Assembly: GCF_001712795.1 (NCBI RefSeq)
Contig: NZ_KV757605.1
Location: 26,212 to 90,211 of the forward strand
From: Nostoc sp. KVJ20
GTDB taxonomy: Bacteria; Cyanobacteriota; Cyanobacteriia; Cyanobacteriales; Nostocaceae
Reading direction: 5' to 3'
DNA: 64,000 bases
Shown here: positions 9,017-17,872 of the stretch, one piece after another
How the letters are laid out: every line of letters begins with the position of its first letter
Position numbering within the stretch: the first letter of the stretch is position 1
Program-made: the position numbers and the translations under genes
Notes under the pieces: generated by a model
Databases searched by the model: none
The model's input: the letters and a program-made list of their open reading frames with translations, nothing else
What the model was told of the DNA's origin: nothing

Positions 9017-9811
9017 ATGACTCCTTCACAAGACGTAGATACTGTAAACGTTCCCAATCTCGATTCAGAAGGATATGGCAACTCAGAGAACGATCCTCTT
9101 GATGAGTTGCCAGGTGAAATCGAAATGTCCCTTTTCGACCACCTAGAAGAGTTGCGACTGCGGATTTTCTATTCGCTGATTGCTGTAGCAGTGGGCATTA
9201 TCGGCTGTTTCTTTGCCGTTAAGCCAATTGTCCAGCTACTTGAGGTTCCAGCACAAGGAGTAAAGTTTCTCCAACTTGCACCCGGAGAATATTTCTTTGT
9301 CTCCCTCAAAGTTGCAGCCTACACTGGCTTGATACTTTCTAGTCCTTTCATTCTTTACCAGATTATCCAGTTTGTAGTTCCAGGGCTGACTCGCCGCGAA
9401 CGCCGTTTACTGGGGCCTGTGGTTTTGGGTTCAAGTGTGCTATTTGGGGCGGGGTTAATATTTGCCTATTTACTTCTTATCCCCGCAGCTTTGAACTTTT
9501 TCATCAGCTACGGAGCAGATGTAGTCGAACAACTTTGGTCAATTGATAAATATTTTGAATTTGTGCTGCTACTGTTATTCAGCACTGGTTTAGCATTTCA
9601 AATTCCCATCATCCAACTGTTGCTCGGTAATTTGAACATTGTCTCGTCTGAACGCATGATTTCTGGTTGGCGTTACGTAATTATGGGGGCAGTTGTTTTA
9701 GGAGCCGTTCTGACACCTTCTACTGACCCCCTGACTCAAAGTCTTTTAGCTGGAGCAGTTTTAGGGCTTTATTTCGGTGGTGTTGGACTGGTGAAGCTTA
9801 CGGGGAAATAA
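9017..9811 (+). CDS. tatC: Twin-arginine translocase subunit TatC
   Basis: A 264-residue protein with six predicted membrane segments and the TatC hallmarks: [17 protein letters not shown] at the cytoplasmic N-terminus (about residues 37-53), the periplasmic [14 protein letters not shown] loop, [12 protein letters not shown], and the conserved LTPSTDP motif near the end. TatC recognises the twin-arginine signal of folded proteins and exports them across the thylakoid or plasma membrane. An acidic 35-residue N-terminal extension precedes the core. The Rieske protein encoded 1 kb downstream is a classic Tat-type substrate, though the two are probably not one operon because a minus-strand gene lies between them. 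Confidence 0.95.
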   Translation: MTPSQDVDTVNVPNLDSEGYGNSENDPLDELPGEIEMSLFDHLEELRLRIFYSLIAVAVGIIGCFFAVKPIVQLLEVPAQGVKFLQLAPGEYFFVSLKVAAYTGLILSSPFILYQIIQFVVPGLTRRERRLLGPVVLGSSVLFGAGLIFAYLLLIPAALNFFISYGADVVEQLWSIDKYFEFVLLLLFSTGLAFQIPIIQLLLGNLNIVSSERMISGWRYVIMGAVVLGAVLTPSTDPLTQSLLAGAVLGLYFGGVGLVKLTGK

Positions 9812-9891
9812 CAGATGCAATAGGTTATAGGTTACAGGTTACAGGTTACAGGGAATAGCTAGAAAGATGTTCGTGCTTAGTTTTTGACCAA

Positions 9892-10224
9892 ATGTTTAGT
9901 AGTTATAGTGACTTTGAAAAAATTGAGATTCATGTTGGCAAAGTCATCAAAGTTGAAGAGTTTCCTAAAGCGAAAAAACCAGCTTATAAATTGTGGATAG
10001 ATTTTGGTAATTTGGGCATTAAAAAATCTAGTGCCCAAATTACTAAGCTTTACGAGCAAGAGGAATTAATCAACAGATTAATATTAGCTGTTACTAACTT
10101 TCCACCCCGTCAAATTGCCGATTTTATTTCGGAAGTTTTAGTCTTGGGAGTAATGCTAGACGATGGAGAAGTTGTATTAATTCAGCCAGATAGAGATGTA
10201 GCAGTGGGCAAAAGAATCCTGTAG
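9892..10224 (+). CDS. CsaA-like tRNA-binding domain protein
   Basis: A 110-residue single-domain protein of the tRNA-binding OB-fold type (CsaA / EMAP-II-like). Visible motifs are FEKIEIHVGKVIKVEEFPKA, then AYKLWIDFG, KKSSAQITKLY, and the closing AVGKRIL. CsaA proteins are dimeric tRNA-binding or chaperone-like factors; the exact role in cyanobacteria is not established. It lies 80 bp after tatC across a short 'ggttaca' tandem repeat and may read through from it. Confidence 0.85.
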   Translation: MFSSYSDFEKIEIHVGKVIKVEEFPKAKKPAYKLWIDFGNLGIKKSSAQITKLYEQEELINRLILAVTNFPPRQIADFISEVLVLGVMLDDGEVVLIQPDRDVAVGKRIL

Positions 10225-10297
10225 CATACTATGGTACTTTTGGGATAAAAAATACTGTAAATATTCAGAAATTTATTAACATTAATGCAATAGCAGG

Positions 10298-10606
10298 TCA
10301 TAATATCCATTCCGAAGTGCGTTCACCCAAATCTAGAGGAATGCTAACAGCCTTGCCGAGCCGGGGGCGATCGCGTGTTTGAGCAATAAAAGTTTGTACC
10401 TGTGTTGATCCACCCAAGGCATGAAGATAATTGGCAATGCTATCGAGATGTTCTTGGTACTCCGCCTCACTCAAGGGAAAAGAAGCTTGCTCCAGATATT
10501 TCCACATGACTTGCAAAAATATCTTTCCCTGTGCCCGCCGGAACTGGACATCGTAAGAATATCCCCACTTATCAAGCAACATCTGGCGTAATTCCTGTCC
10601 TGTCAT
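10298..10606 (-). CDS. DUF3067 family protein
   Basis: About 102 residues, recognised as the DUF3067 family conserved in cyanobacteria and plastid-bearing organisms. Markers are MTGQELRQMLLDKWGYSYD at the N-terminus, FLQVMWKYLEQ and the YLHALGG segment. No biochemical function is established that I know of; the distribution suggests a photosynthesis-linked role. The ATG at 10606 matches the usual start MTGQEL and has a GAGA purine stretch upstream; a TTG four codons earlier is less likely. It sits between the CsaA-like gene and petC on the opposite strand. Confidence 0.8.
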   Translation of the reverse strand: MTGQELRQMLLDKWGYSYDVQFRRAQGKIFLQVMWKYLEQASFPLSEAEYQEHLDSIANYLHALGGSTQVQTFIAQTRDRPRLGKAVSIPLDLGERTSEWIL

Positions 10607-10835
10607 AGCTTTTCTCAATCAGATTTTACATTTAGTTATGATGTTAAGTTCCGTGACTCCAGTATGATAAGGATATAAAGAAATGTAATGCTAACAGAAA
10701 AGATGCTTTTTATATCTTGCAACAAAGAAGTATGGCATCGTTGTGAGCGCTAGCATTTCGACTTAGACAAGAGTTCCTCAAGTACAAGTACTTTTGTCAA
10801 AATGCTTAACAAAATACACAAAGAGCGCGTAGATT

Positions 10836-11375
10836 ATGGCTCAATTTTCTGAATCAGCAGACGTGCCCGATATGGGGCGTCGTCAGTTCATGAATCTGCT
10901 CACTTTTGGGACTGTCACTGGAGTAGCTCTGGGTGCATTGTATCCCGTTGTCAACTACTTTATTCCACCCGCAACCGGTGGTGCTGGTGGCGGTACAACG
11001 GCAAAAGACGAGCTAGGTAACGATGTTAGCGTCGCTAAATTTCTAGAAAACCGGAATGCAGGCGATCGCAACCTAGTCCAAGGACTAAAGGGAGATCCTA
11101 CCTATATTGTGGTAGACAGCAAAGAGGCGATCAAAGATTATGGCATTAACGCCATCTGTACCCACTTAGGTTGTGTCGTCCCCTGGAACGTTGCTGAGAA
11201 CAAATTTAAATGTCCTTGTCATGGTTCCCAGTATGACGAAACTGGTAAGGTTGTTCGGGGCCCGGCACCTCTGTCTCTGGCTTTAGCCCATACCAAAGTG
11301 AACGACGACAAAATCGTTTTGACCCCTTGGACTGAAACCGACTTCCGTACTGGTGATGCACCTTGGTGGGGTTAA
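10836..11375 (+). CDS. petC: Cytochrome b6f Rieske iron-sulfur protein
   Basis: A 179-residue Rieske protein. Residues 15-16 (GRRQFMNLL) look like a twin-arginine signal leading into one membrane anchor (about 22-42, [17 protein letters not shown]). A glycine-rich hinge follows (GGAGGG). The 2Fe-2S ligands are in [11 protein letters not shown] and CPCHGSQY, with the two cysteine/histidine pairs intact. It passes electrons from plastoquinol to cytochrome f. petA begins about 106 bp downstream, the usual cyanobacterial petC-petA operon; the short gap contains 'aatgact' tandem repeats. Confidence 0.97.
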   Translation: MAQFSESADVPDMGRRQFMNLLTFGTVTGVALGALYPVVNYFIPPATGGAGGGTTAKDELGNDVSVAKFLENRNAGDRNLVQGLKGDPTYIVVDSKEAIKDYGINAICTHLGCVVPWNVAENKFKCPCHGSQYDETGKVVRGPAPLSLALAHTKVNDDKIVLTPWTETDFRTGDAPWWG

Positions 11376-11481
11376 TAATTTTGTCCTTAGTCCTTAGTCA
11401 TTCGTCCTTTGTTCAAGGCTTAATGACTAATGACTAATGACCAATGACTAATGACTAATTCAATCGTTGCCCTTATTAGAG

Positions 11482-12483
11482 ATGAGAAATGTTTTCTTAA
11501 GAGCGAGGTTAACTCGCAGTGTTAGAGCGATTGTAAAAACATTGCTCATAGCGATCGCTACTGTGACATTTTACTTCACCAGCGATCTAGCCCTTCCCCA
11601 ATCAGCTGCCGCCTATCCCTTTTGGGCACAACAAACCTATCCCGAAACCCCCCGCGAACCAACAGGGCGAATTGTTTGTGCCAACTGTCACCTAGCCGCC
11701 AAGGTTACAGAAGTGGAAGTTCCCCAATCGGTGCTACCTGACACTGTATTCAAAGCTGTGGTGAAAATCCCCTACGATCTAAGCGCCCAGCAAGTTGGTG
11801 CTGATGGTTCTAAAGTTGGCTTGAACGTCGGTGCAGTACTGATGCTACCCGAAGGCTTTAAGATTGCTCCTGAAGACCGTCTTTCCGAAGAACTTAAAGA
11901 AGAAGTTGGCGACACTTTTTACCAACCCTACAGCGAAGACAAAGATAACGTCGTCATCGTCGGCCCTTTACCCGGTGAACAGTATCAGGAAATCGTCTTC
12001 CCAGTTCTTTCTCCCAACCCCGCAACCGACAAAAACATCCACTTCGGTAAATATTCAGTTCACGTAGGTGGTAATCGGGGACGCGGACAAGTTTATCCCA
12101 CAGGCGAAAAGAGCAACAACGCTGTTTATAACGCTTCCGCTACTGGCACAATTACCAAGATTGCCAAAGAGGAAGATGTCGAAGGTAATATCAAATATTT
12201 AGTCAACATCCAACCCGAATCTGGTGATGTTGTCGTTGATACGATTCCTTTAGGGCCAGACCTACTTGTTTCCGAAGGGCAAGCAGTTAAGACTGGTGAT
12301 GCTTTGACCAGCAACCCCAACGTTGGTGGATTCGGTCAAATAGATGCAGAAATCGTACTGCAAGACGCTTCCAGAGTCAAATGGATGATTGCGTTCATCG
12401 CTCTTGTAATGTTGGCTCAAGTTATGCTGGTGCTGAAGAAGAAGCAGGTTGAAAAAGTCCAAGCTGCTGAAATGAATTTCTAA
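11482..12483 (+). CDS. petA: Apocytochrome f
   Basis: About 333 residues. The N-terminal signal peptide runs to the AAA site just before [11 protein letters not shown]; the mature N-terminal tyrosine is an axial haem ligand. Haem attachment is CANCH in [12 protein letters not shown]-terminal membrane anchor ([17 protein letters not shown]) precedes a short stromal tail. I chose the ATG at 11482 ([12 protein letters not shown]), which matches Nostoc homologues as I remember them; an in-frame TTG lies 15 bp upstream. An intrinsic terminator follows 26 bp after the stop, closing the petCA unit. Confidence 0.97.
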   Translation: MRNVFLRARLTRSVRAIVKTLLIAIATVTFYFTSDLALPQSAAAYPFWAQQTYPETPREPTGRIVCANCHLAAKVTEVEVPQSVLPDTVFKAVVKIPYDLSAQQVGADGSKVGLNVGAVLMLPEGFKIAPEDRLSEELKEEVGDTFYQPYSEDKDNVVIVGPLPGEQYQEIVFPVLSPNPATDKNIHFGKYSVHVGGNRGRGQVYPTGEKSNNAVYNASATGTITKIAKEEDVEGNIKYLVNIQPESGDVVVDTIPLGPDLLVSEGQAVKTGDALTSNPNVGGFGQIDAEIVLQDASRVKWMIAFIALVMLAQVMLVLKKKQVEKVQAAEMNF

Positions 12484-12508
12484 ATTCTTTCCTAAATCAT
12501 TACTTACA

Positions 12509-12534
12509 AGACAGGCAATAAGCCTGTCTTTTTT
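12509..12534 (+). terminator. Intrinsic terminator after petA
   Basis: Perfect 8-bp stem AGACAGGC (12509-12516) with GCCTGTCT (12522-12529), loop AATAA, followed by TTTTT. It ends the petC-petA transcript. Confidence 0.88.
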
Positions 12535-12704
12535 AATGTTTTAATGTTAGTTACACGAAGTCTGGAAATTTGGGGCTTCACTGTTAGTAAACTTTGAGCG
12601 TAAATGCTTTAAAAGCACAAACAAAATAGACCTTTTTCAAAAATAATTTATGGAAGAATCTGTTGAGTGTTAGTTTTAGGTTATTGGTATTATTGTTTAG
12701 CAGT

Positions 12705-13937
12705 ATGTCTAAAATAAACCTCGAAACCTTTGACCTAACGCAACTTCCAATTACAGAGGATGATAATTTTGAATTTAAGTCAAGTGATACTTCACACAAT
12801 GAACTCAAAAAGAAACTAAGCTGTGCAGTGTCAGGCTTTGCGAATTCTGGAGGCGGTTGCTTTGTTGGTGGTGTTGACGGTAATGGTAATGCGGATAAGG
12901 GGTTGCCTCTAAAGATTGGGAGGCAGGATTTACGCGATTGGGTTGATCAAATAATCAGTCAAGTGGAGCCAGTTCCTAAGTATGACCTCAAGCTAATACA
13001 AGATCCATCTGGTAGAGGAACAATCCAAACTGATTCGGCAGTTTTGCTAGTTGTGATTTATGAGAGTTATTTTGCTCCACACATGGCTCCAGATAAGCAC
13101 TACTACATCCGAGCAGGTGCTCATACAGTTCAGGCTAAACACTTTATTGTTGATGCTATTTGGGCTAAACGGCACTTTTCAAAACCGCGATTAACTCATC
13201 TGTTTCGACTTAAACCAGAAAAAGAACAAGCGATTCAACTTGGTATTCTTGCTCTTACCGAAGCTCCAGCAGTCGATGTCAAGATTACAATCTCGCCTCA
13301 ACCTCAGATGATGAGGAACTGTGAAAAACTTTTTCCGCTAAAACTATCTCTCATTGATCGCCAGAATCCTTTCTTCTTTGATGTAGCAACTTTTTTTCAA
13401 GCAGAAGAGCGATTTGGAAAAGATATTCGTCTTGAAGTAGAGTACTACGATCTTTCTGCAAATCTTTATATTTATGAAACACCAATTGAAGTTGTTGGCT
13501 CACTTCCACCAATTACCATCGGAAACGATAATCCTGAGAAAATGGTACGGACACTCGAAAAAATCGAGAAGACGCTTTCAGGGTTAAGAGTTTCACGTGA
13601 GAGTGTCGTTAAGCCCAGCCTTCTGTTGCCTAAACAATCAGACAGCGTATTATTGTCCGTTGAGAAACTAATTCCAGAGCTTCTAGCAGATATGAAAAAT
13701 GACTTGTGTGAGTATCCCTTTATCCGTGAATTTGTCATTCTAAGCAATAAATGGGTTTACAATTCAGACCCTAATAACATGGTTCTCGCGTACTATTTTG
13801 AAGATCATTTGAGAAACAAATTACGAATTTTAGAGAATTACGGATTGATTTACGAAATTACTTATAATGATGTTTATCGTTTTGTTATTTCAGAAGAGCT
13901 TGCGGCATATTTGACAAGCGACAGTCAACTAGAGTAA
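12705..13937 (+). CDS. AlbA_2 (Schlafen-type) domain protein
   Basis: About 410 residues. The N-terminal 160 residues resemble the AlbA_2/Schlafen putative nucleic-acid- or ATP-binding domain: EFKSSD, then KLSCAVSGFANSGGGCFVGG and later YYIRAGAHTVQA. The central part resembles no family I know (possible beta-rich segment 190-280), and the C-terminus (from about 320) contains VEKLIPELLADMKND and a winged-helix-like RILENYGLIYEI stretch. AlbA_2 proteins are often regulators, and some belong to defence or toxin-antitoxin settings; no such partner is adjacent here. The ATG at 12705 is preferred over the upstream TTG. Base composition looks ordinary for the window. Confidence 0.72.
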   Translation: MSKINLETFDLTQLPITEDDNFEFKSSDTSHNELKKKLSCAVSGFANSGGGCFVGGVDGNGNADKGLPLKIGRQDLRDWVDQIISQVEPVPKYDLKLIQDPSGRGTIQTDSAVLLVVIYESYFAPHMAPDKHYYIRAGAHTVQAKHFIVDAIWAKRHFSKPRLTHLFRLKPEKEQAIQLGILALTEAPAVDVKITISPQPQMMRNCEKLFPLKLSLIDRQNPFFFDVATFFQAEERFGKDIRLEVEYYDLSANLYIYETPIEVVGSLPPITIGNDNPEKMVRTLEKIEKTLSGLRVSRESVVKPSLLLPKQSDSVLLSVEKLIPELLADMKNDLCEYPFIREFVILSNKWVYNSDPNNMVLAYYFEDHLRNKLRILENYGLIYEITYNDVYRFVISEELAAYLTSDSQLE

Positions 13938-14105
13938 GTGAACATTTCTCGGTTTGGGGTTGCGGCATAACAAGTCACTGCACCAGAACGTATAAATATA
14001 GTCGAATCTAGAATTCCTTGTGATTTCTCTAGCTTCCCAGTCATGGCGATCGCATTTTGAGCGATATTATTGAATCTAGCCCTAGTTAAGTTGAGGTATC
14101 TGACC

Positions 14106-14792
14106 ATGACAGCCTCAGTAGAGTACATCCCCGTTACGCCGATTGAGTACCCAGATGAGGATGGTAAGCCGATGGCTGAAGGTGATTTACAGCGTAAGTC
14201 TCTCGTATACGCTACCACTGTACTGGAAATTTATTTCCAAAATCACCCAGATGTATATGTCGCTGGTAATCTATTTATTTACTACGAAAAAGGTTATCCA
14301 GAATCGGTTGTCGCACCAGATGTATTTGTGGTGTTTGGAGTGGAAAACCGTGACAGACGCTCTTACAAAACCTGGGAAGAAAATAATCAAACCCCAAATT
14401 TTGTTCTAGAGATTACCTCAAAAACCACCCGCAGCAAAGACCAAGGTGCAAAGAAAGGAATTTATGCCTTTCTGGGAGTGCGTGAATATTTTCAATATGA
14501 TCCCACAGGTGATTATCTCAATCCTCAACTCCAGGGTTTACACTTGATCGATGGGAATTATTTCCCAGTAGCAACTAATACCTTGCCAGATGGTACGGTA
14601 TCCCTATCCAGTGAAGTTTTGGGGCTAGAGTTGCGTCTAGAGGCGGGAAAACTGCGCTTTTACAATCCAGCTACAGGTCAAATACTCCTAACTCATGAAG
14701 AGGAAGCAACTGCACGACAAGCCGCAGAAGAGAAAGCGCAAAGATTAGCTGCTAAACTCAGAGAATTAAATATTGATCCAGATAGCCTTTAG
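14106..14792 (+). CDS. Uma2-family (DUF820) putative endonuclease
   Basis: About 228 residues of the Uma2 family, a PD-(D/E)XK-type restriction-endonuclease fold hugely amplified in cyanobacteria. Core motifs are VVAPDVFVVFGV, the catalytic-type FVLEITSKTTRSKDQGAKK (E-x-K with downstream lysines), YFQYDP and LQGLHLIDG. A short coiled-coil tail ends in KLRELNIDPDSL, typical of the family. Cellular function of these proteins is unproven. The ATG at 14106 is used; an in-frame TTG at 14070 would add 12 residues. A broken relative lies at 17.1-17.8 kb. Confidence 0.88.
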   Translation: MTASVEYIPVTPIEYPDEDGKPMAEGDLQRKSLVYATTVLEIYFQNHPDVYVAGNLFIYYEKGYPESVVAPDVFVVFGVENRDRRSYKTWEENNQTPNFVLEITSKTTRSKDQGAKKGIYAFLGVREYFQYDPTGDYLNPQLQGLHLIDGNYFPVATNTLPDGTVSLSSEVLGLELRLEAGKLRFYNPATGQILLTHEEEATARQAAEEKAQRLAAKLRELNIDPDSL

Positions 14793-14819
14793 CTAAATCC
14801 GGCAGTGTTAATAAAATAA

Positions 14820-14846
14820 TAGGGTGAGTATGATTTACCCACCCTA
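14820..14846. terminator. Hairpin between convergent Uma2 and DUF6887 genes
   Basis: TAGGGTG (14820-14826) pairs with CACCCTA (14840-14846). No T-tract follows on either strand, so termination is only a guess based on the convergent position. Confidence 0.35.
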
Positions 14847-14874
14847 ATTATGCTTACTGAATTAGACAATAATT

Positions 14875-15072
14875 TCAAAGTTCTCCGTTAATCTTACGCC
14901 TGATGATTTCCATCTGGGCTTGCATATCTGCTTCTGTCACAGGCATAGGATAGCCTTTAGAATTAGGGTCACGTTTGCTCATTAAAAAACGTAGAGCTTC
15001 AATGTCTTCGCGATTTTCCACGACGTAAGCTCTCAACTCTGTAAAACTCATTTGCTCATAATTCTGGTTCAT
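14875..15072 (-). CDS. DUF6887 family small protein
   Basis: A 65-residue protein (MNQNYEQMSFTELRAYVVEN) with a helical N-terminal MSFTELRAYV signature and a C-terminal MQAQMEIIRRKI helix. I recognise it as the small cyanobacterial DUF6887 family, usually found beside a DUF6888 partner; that partner is present immediately upstream and overlaps it. The ATG at 15072 aligns with the family; a second in-frame ATG at 15093 would lengthen the overlap to 38 bp. The two-gene overlapping layout resembles a toxin-antitoxin-like or obligate-partner pair, but no function is established. Confidence 0.72.
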   Translation of the reverse strand: MNQNYEQMSFTELRAYVVENREDIEALRFLMSKRDPNSKGYPMPVTEADMQAQMEIIRRKINGEL

Positions 15073-15247
15073 TGACAAAATCCCAGATTCCATTACTTAG
15101 TACAATGACTTGGAGTTCATCTCCAGCCAGGATGTAAACTTGCCCGGTTGTGTCGTCAAATCGAAATAAGCGGATATCTTTATAAAGATTTGACAGCATT
15201 TGACAAACCCTTACACACGCCAAGGCTTGCTCTGTTGTTGGTAAAAT
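15056..15247 (-). CDS. DUF6888 family small protein, apparent ATT start
   Basis: Read from the minus strand: about 63 residues, with TTEQALACVRVCQMLSNLYK near the N-terminus, IRLFRFDDTTGQVYILAG in the middle and VIVLSNGIWDF near the end. This matches the DUF6888 family as I know it. No ATG, GTG or TTG lies at the expected N-terminus: the frame is closed upstream by TGA, then GGAGCGTTT, then ATT TTA CCA. A Shine-Dalgarno GAGGAG ends 5 nt before the ATT, so translation most likely begins there. Otherwise the gene would have to start inside the conserved region (TTG at codon 9 or ATG at codon 17). It overlaps the DUF6887 gene by 17 bp, suggesting translational coupling. Confidence 0.68.
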   Translation of the reverse strand: MLPTTEQALACVRVCQMLSNLYKDIRLFRFDDTTGQVYILAGDELQVIVLSNGIWDFVNEPEL

Positions 15248-15252
15248 AAACG

Positions 15253-15258
15253 CTCCTC
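15253..15258 (-). promoter_or_regulatory. Shine-Dalgarno GAGGAG supporting the ATT start
   Basis: GAGGAG on the minus strand, 5 nt upstream of the ATT at 15247. This is the main evidence for a non-canonical start in the DUF6888 gene. Confidence 0.5.
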
Positions 15259-15269
15259 ACTACTAATAT

Positions 15270-15290
15270 AAGGTGGGCAATGCCCACCTT
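15270..15290. repeat. Perfect palindrome AAGGTGGGCA / TGCCCACCTT
   Basis: Two 10-bp arms (15270-15279 and 15281-15290) separated by one base, lying between the GH57 stop and the DUF6888 gene. I know this type as a dispersed palindrome in Nostoc; no T-tract is present. Confidence 0.6.
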
Positions 15291-15317
15291 ACTGCTGTTG
15301 ATTATTTTTATGTGAGA

Positions 15318-16907
15318 CTATAGCGGACGGTAGACTCGATAGTTGATTTCGGGGAAGATATTATCCATTAGCTCGACTTTTTCCAACCAACCACTGTCAA
15401 TTTTGCCGACTTTCACATCTTCGTAGAGCTTATTAAACCGCATTAGGTGCGATCGCGTCCGTCTAACTGCATAAGGTACCATCGTTCCCGTCCGCATAAT
15501 AAAAGCCCAGTCAGAAGATTGTGCTAATAACAATTCCCGCGCCGCTTGGTTCAATGCTTTTTCCCCCAACTCATCTTCTGGTTCCAGATGGGAGATTTCA
15601 ATCATCCGTTCAGCAGCTTTGTGCAAATGTGGATAAATCCACGCATTCGTTTCATTTAACCAATACTCATGGAAACCCTTGAAACCCCAGCTTGACTGCG
15701 AAGGACGACAGACTTGTTGCGTTGGCTGTTCTCGCAAATAGTCTGCTAAATGGGTCATTTGATATGTTCCTTGGTCATGCCACGACTTGCGGAATAGGTA
15801 ATCGATAAACCAAGGGCCTTCATACCACCAATGTCCAAATAACTCTGCGTCATAAGGCGAAACGATAATTGGCGGACGCTGCATTATCCCATAGAGATGC
15901 TCAGATTGCTGCTCTCGATTATACATAAAATTAGCAGCGTGTTCTGCGGCCTTTTCCCTAGCCCAGTAAGGATCGTAAAGCGCCTTATCTGACAGCCCTA
16001 AGCCACGCCCAGTAATTTTATGATACTTAATACCCGTATTTTTACGTTGACCATTGGGCATAATATAGGGCTTAATATATTCATATTCTGCTTCCCAGCC
16101 CAAATCTTTGTAAAATTCCCGATATTCCGCCGCCCCAGGATAGCCCACTTCAGAAGACCATACCTGTTGGGAGGATTCATGATCTCGACCGAAGACAGCA
16201 ACACCAGTTTCCGTATAAATTGGGGCATAAGTGCCAAAGCGCGGACGGGGACGGGCGTAAAGGATGCCATGCCCATCAGTGAGGAAGTAGCGTAATCCAG
16301 CATCGGCTAGCATCCGATCTAAACCTTCATAGTAGGCACATTCAGGCAACCAAATACCTCTAGGTGCTTGTCCAAAGGTTTGTTCGTAATGTTCGCAAGC
16401 TACCTGAATTTGCGCCCACACTGCTTGCGGATACATTTTCATCAACGGTAAATAGCCGTGGGTAGCACCGCAAGTAATAATTTCTAGGTTATTACTGTCT
16501 TGGAACCCTTTAAAAGCTGTCACCAAGTCCCCGCCGTAGCGTTCCCACAACTGACGCGCTTCGCTGAACTCAGTCGCATAATGTTCGGCTAAATAACGAA
16601 GATGTCCGTTGTTGACATTATGTTCTGCTTCTAGTGCTATAAGTTCTTCTAGTTGAGCTAAGTGTGCTTCGTAGCGTTCTTGAAGTAGAGGATCACGCAG
16701 CATCGACACTAAAGGCGGTGTCATACTCATCGTGATTTTAAAGTCGATACCGTCTCGCTTTAAGCCTTCAAATACTTTCAATAAGGGGATGTAGGTTTCT
16801 GTGATGGCTTCATAGAGCCATTCTTCCTCCAGCACGTAGTCACTTTCCGGGTGACGAACGAAGGGTAGATGTGCATGGAGTACAAGCGCGACGTAGCCGA
16901 TAGCCAT
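15318..16907 (-). CDS. Glycoside hydrolase family 57, 1,4-alpha-glucan branching enzyme type
   Basis: A 529-residue GH57 enzyme with a C-terminal DUF1957-type domain. N-terminal GYVALVLHAHLPFVRHPE carries the family motif HAHLPF. The probable catalytic nucleophile is the glutamate in GIWLPECAYYEG (about residue 190), and the acid/base aspartate lies in SPYDAELFGHWWYEGP (about residue 352). These sequences match the GH57 branching enzymes of Thermus and Thermococcus more closely than GH57 amylases. It would introduce alpha-1,6 branches into glycogen in the cytosol. The start is clear and the upstream region is free of genes. It is monocistronic as far as can be seen. Confidence 0.88.
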   Translation of the reverse strand: MAIGYVALVLHAHLPFVRHPESDYVLEEEWLYEAITETYIPLLKVFEGLKRDGIDFKITMSMTPPLVSMLRDPLLQERYEAHLAQLEELIALEAEHNVNNGHLRYLAEHYATEFSEARQLWERYGGDLVTAFKGFQDSNNLEIITCGATHGYLPLMKMYPQAVWAQIQVACEHYEQTFGQAPRGIWLPECAYYEGLDRMLADAGLRYFLTDGHGILYARPRPRFGTYAPIYTETGVAVFGRDHESSQQVWSSEVGYPGAAEYREFYKDLGWEAEYEYIKPYIMPNGQRKNTGIKYHKITGRGLGLSDKALYDPYWAREKAAEHAANFMYNREQQSEHLYGIMQRPPIIVSPYDAELFGHWWYEGPWFIDYLFRKSWHDQGTYQMTHLADYLREQPTQQVCRPSQSSWGFKGFHEYWLNETNAWIYPHLHKAAERMIEISHLEPEDELGEKALNQAARELLLAQSSDWAFIMRTGTMVPYAVRRTRSHLMRFNKLYEDVKVGKIDSGWLEKVELMDNIFPEINYRVYRPL

Positions 16908-17124
16908 AGTGATTTTGGGTGATACTTGTAAGTTGAAGGTCGAGAGGTTTGGCTGAAATTAACAATATTTTAAGACTTTATGGGGATCGTAAGAATAGTT
17001 TTCAATTGAGTTAATTACAGTGTTTATGAGGGTACAACATTTGTTATGCCTCCACCGCCTTTTGTTGTTAACTAGTTGTAATATGTGCCTATTTGTTTAT
17101 TGTATAATCCTGCACTGAAAATAT

Positions 17125-17801
17125 TTACTCTGGTTCAAGACCTTTGGCTTGTAAGCGTTCTGCCAATTTTTCACCTAACTCACCTCAACAATTCAAGGTG
17201 CATTATCCTACGGCGTAACACACCTTACTTCAAGTTTATATTTCTTCATATACATTGAATTTTGATCGCCGACTTACTCAATTGCGGGTTTGCTTCTTTT
17301 CCCGGCAATATTCTGACTTAACGTGCGTTTCTGTGGGAGACTCACGTTGGTTAAAAAAAACGTCATTTATAACTGAGTCTTCCGAGAAATCTGGCAGTAT
17401 TTTTTACTTTCTAACTTGGGTTTGTACTGACTCTGCCCTTTGGCTAGCTTGTTGGGACAGCTGAGTTTGATGAGCGATGCCTAGGTTGGGCTATGTCTAA
17501 GCCAGAATTATCCAAAAAACGCTTGTTGGTTTGATTCTTCCTCTGGTAACATCACCAGATGTCCATCTGGTGTAAAGAAGCGTAATTTGCCCAAATATAC
17601 TGCCAAATACAGCCCTAACTGCTGACTCCACAACCAACCTGACTCAGTGGGTACAAGGTCTTGATATTGCCCATCCACTAAGTGAAATCCCTGTAAATCA
17701 GATTCCAAGGGGGGTTCGTCACTAAAGATATCACCTGGTGGGAAAATTATACTCTCAGTGACATCTTCTAAACTAGGGGTGGCAGCAAGGGGCTGAGACA
17801 T
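17125..17801 (-). pseudogene. Broken Uma2-family gene with internal deletion and displaced tail
   Basis: The 97-residue ORF at 17508-17801 starts as a full Uma2 N-terminus (IIFPPGDIFSDEPPLESDL), then jumps directly to the C-terminal segment LQGFHLVDGQYQDL...KLRFFTPDGHLV. The roughly 100 residues holding the nuclease core are missing without a frameshift. The expected family tail, GELGEKLAERLQAKGLEPE then stop, is found on the same strand at 17125-17190, separated by about 310 bp of unrelated DNA. I read this as one decayed gene with a core deletion and an insertion before the tail. The short ORF may still be translated, but it cannot be a nuclease. Confidence 0.7.
17371..17480 (-). pseudogene. 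Degenerate duplicate of the rsgA 3' end
   Basis: This stretch matches 17910-18056 (the C-terminal coding part of rsgA) with scattered substitutions and an internal deletion of about 40 bp. Shared runs include 'attttttactttctaacttgggtt' in both copies (25 nt, here described by position 17398-17422) and the closing 'tttgatgagcgat'. It lies inside the insertion that splits the Uma2 pseudogene, so a segmental duplication of rsgA DNA may have broken that gene. Confidence 0.68.
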
Positions 17802-17872
17802 AGAAGATAGTTTTTATGTTTGTATCTATGCTCTCGTGACCAACCTTTGCATAGAAGTGCGCTCACACTCCT

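Noticed and set aside
10770..10790. A partial match to the shared motif (ACAAGAGTTCCTCA) upstream of petC
   Set aside because: It has an extra base in the middle and no -10 box at the 11-nt distance. It was not counted as a sixth site.
17255..17464. A 69-codon plus-strand ORF
   Set aside because: It is antisense to the degenerate rsgA fragment and the Uma2 pseudogene insertion.
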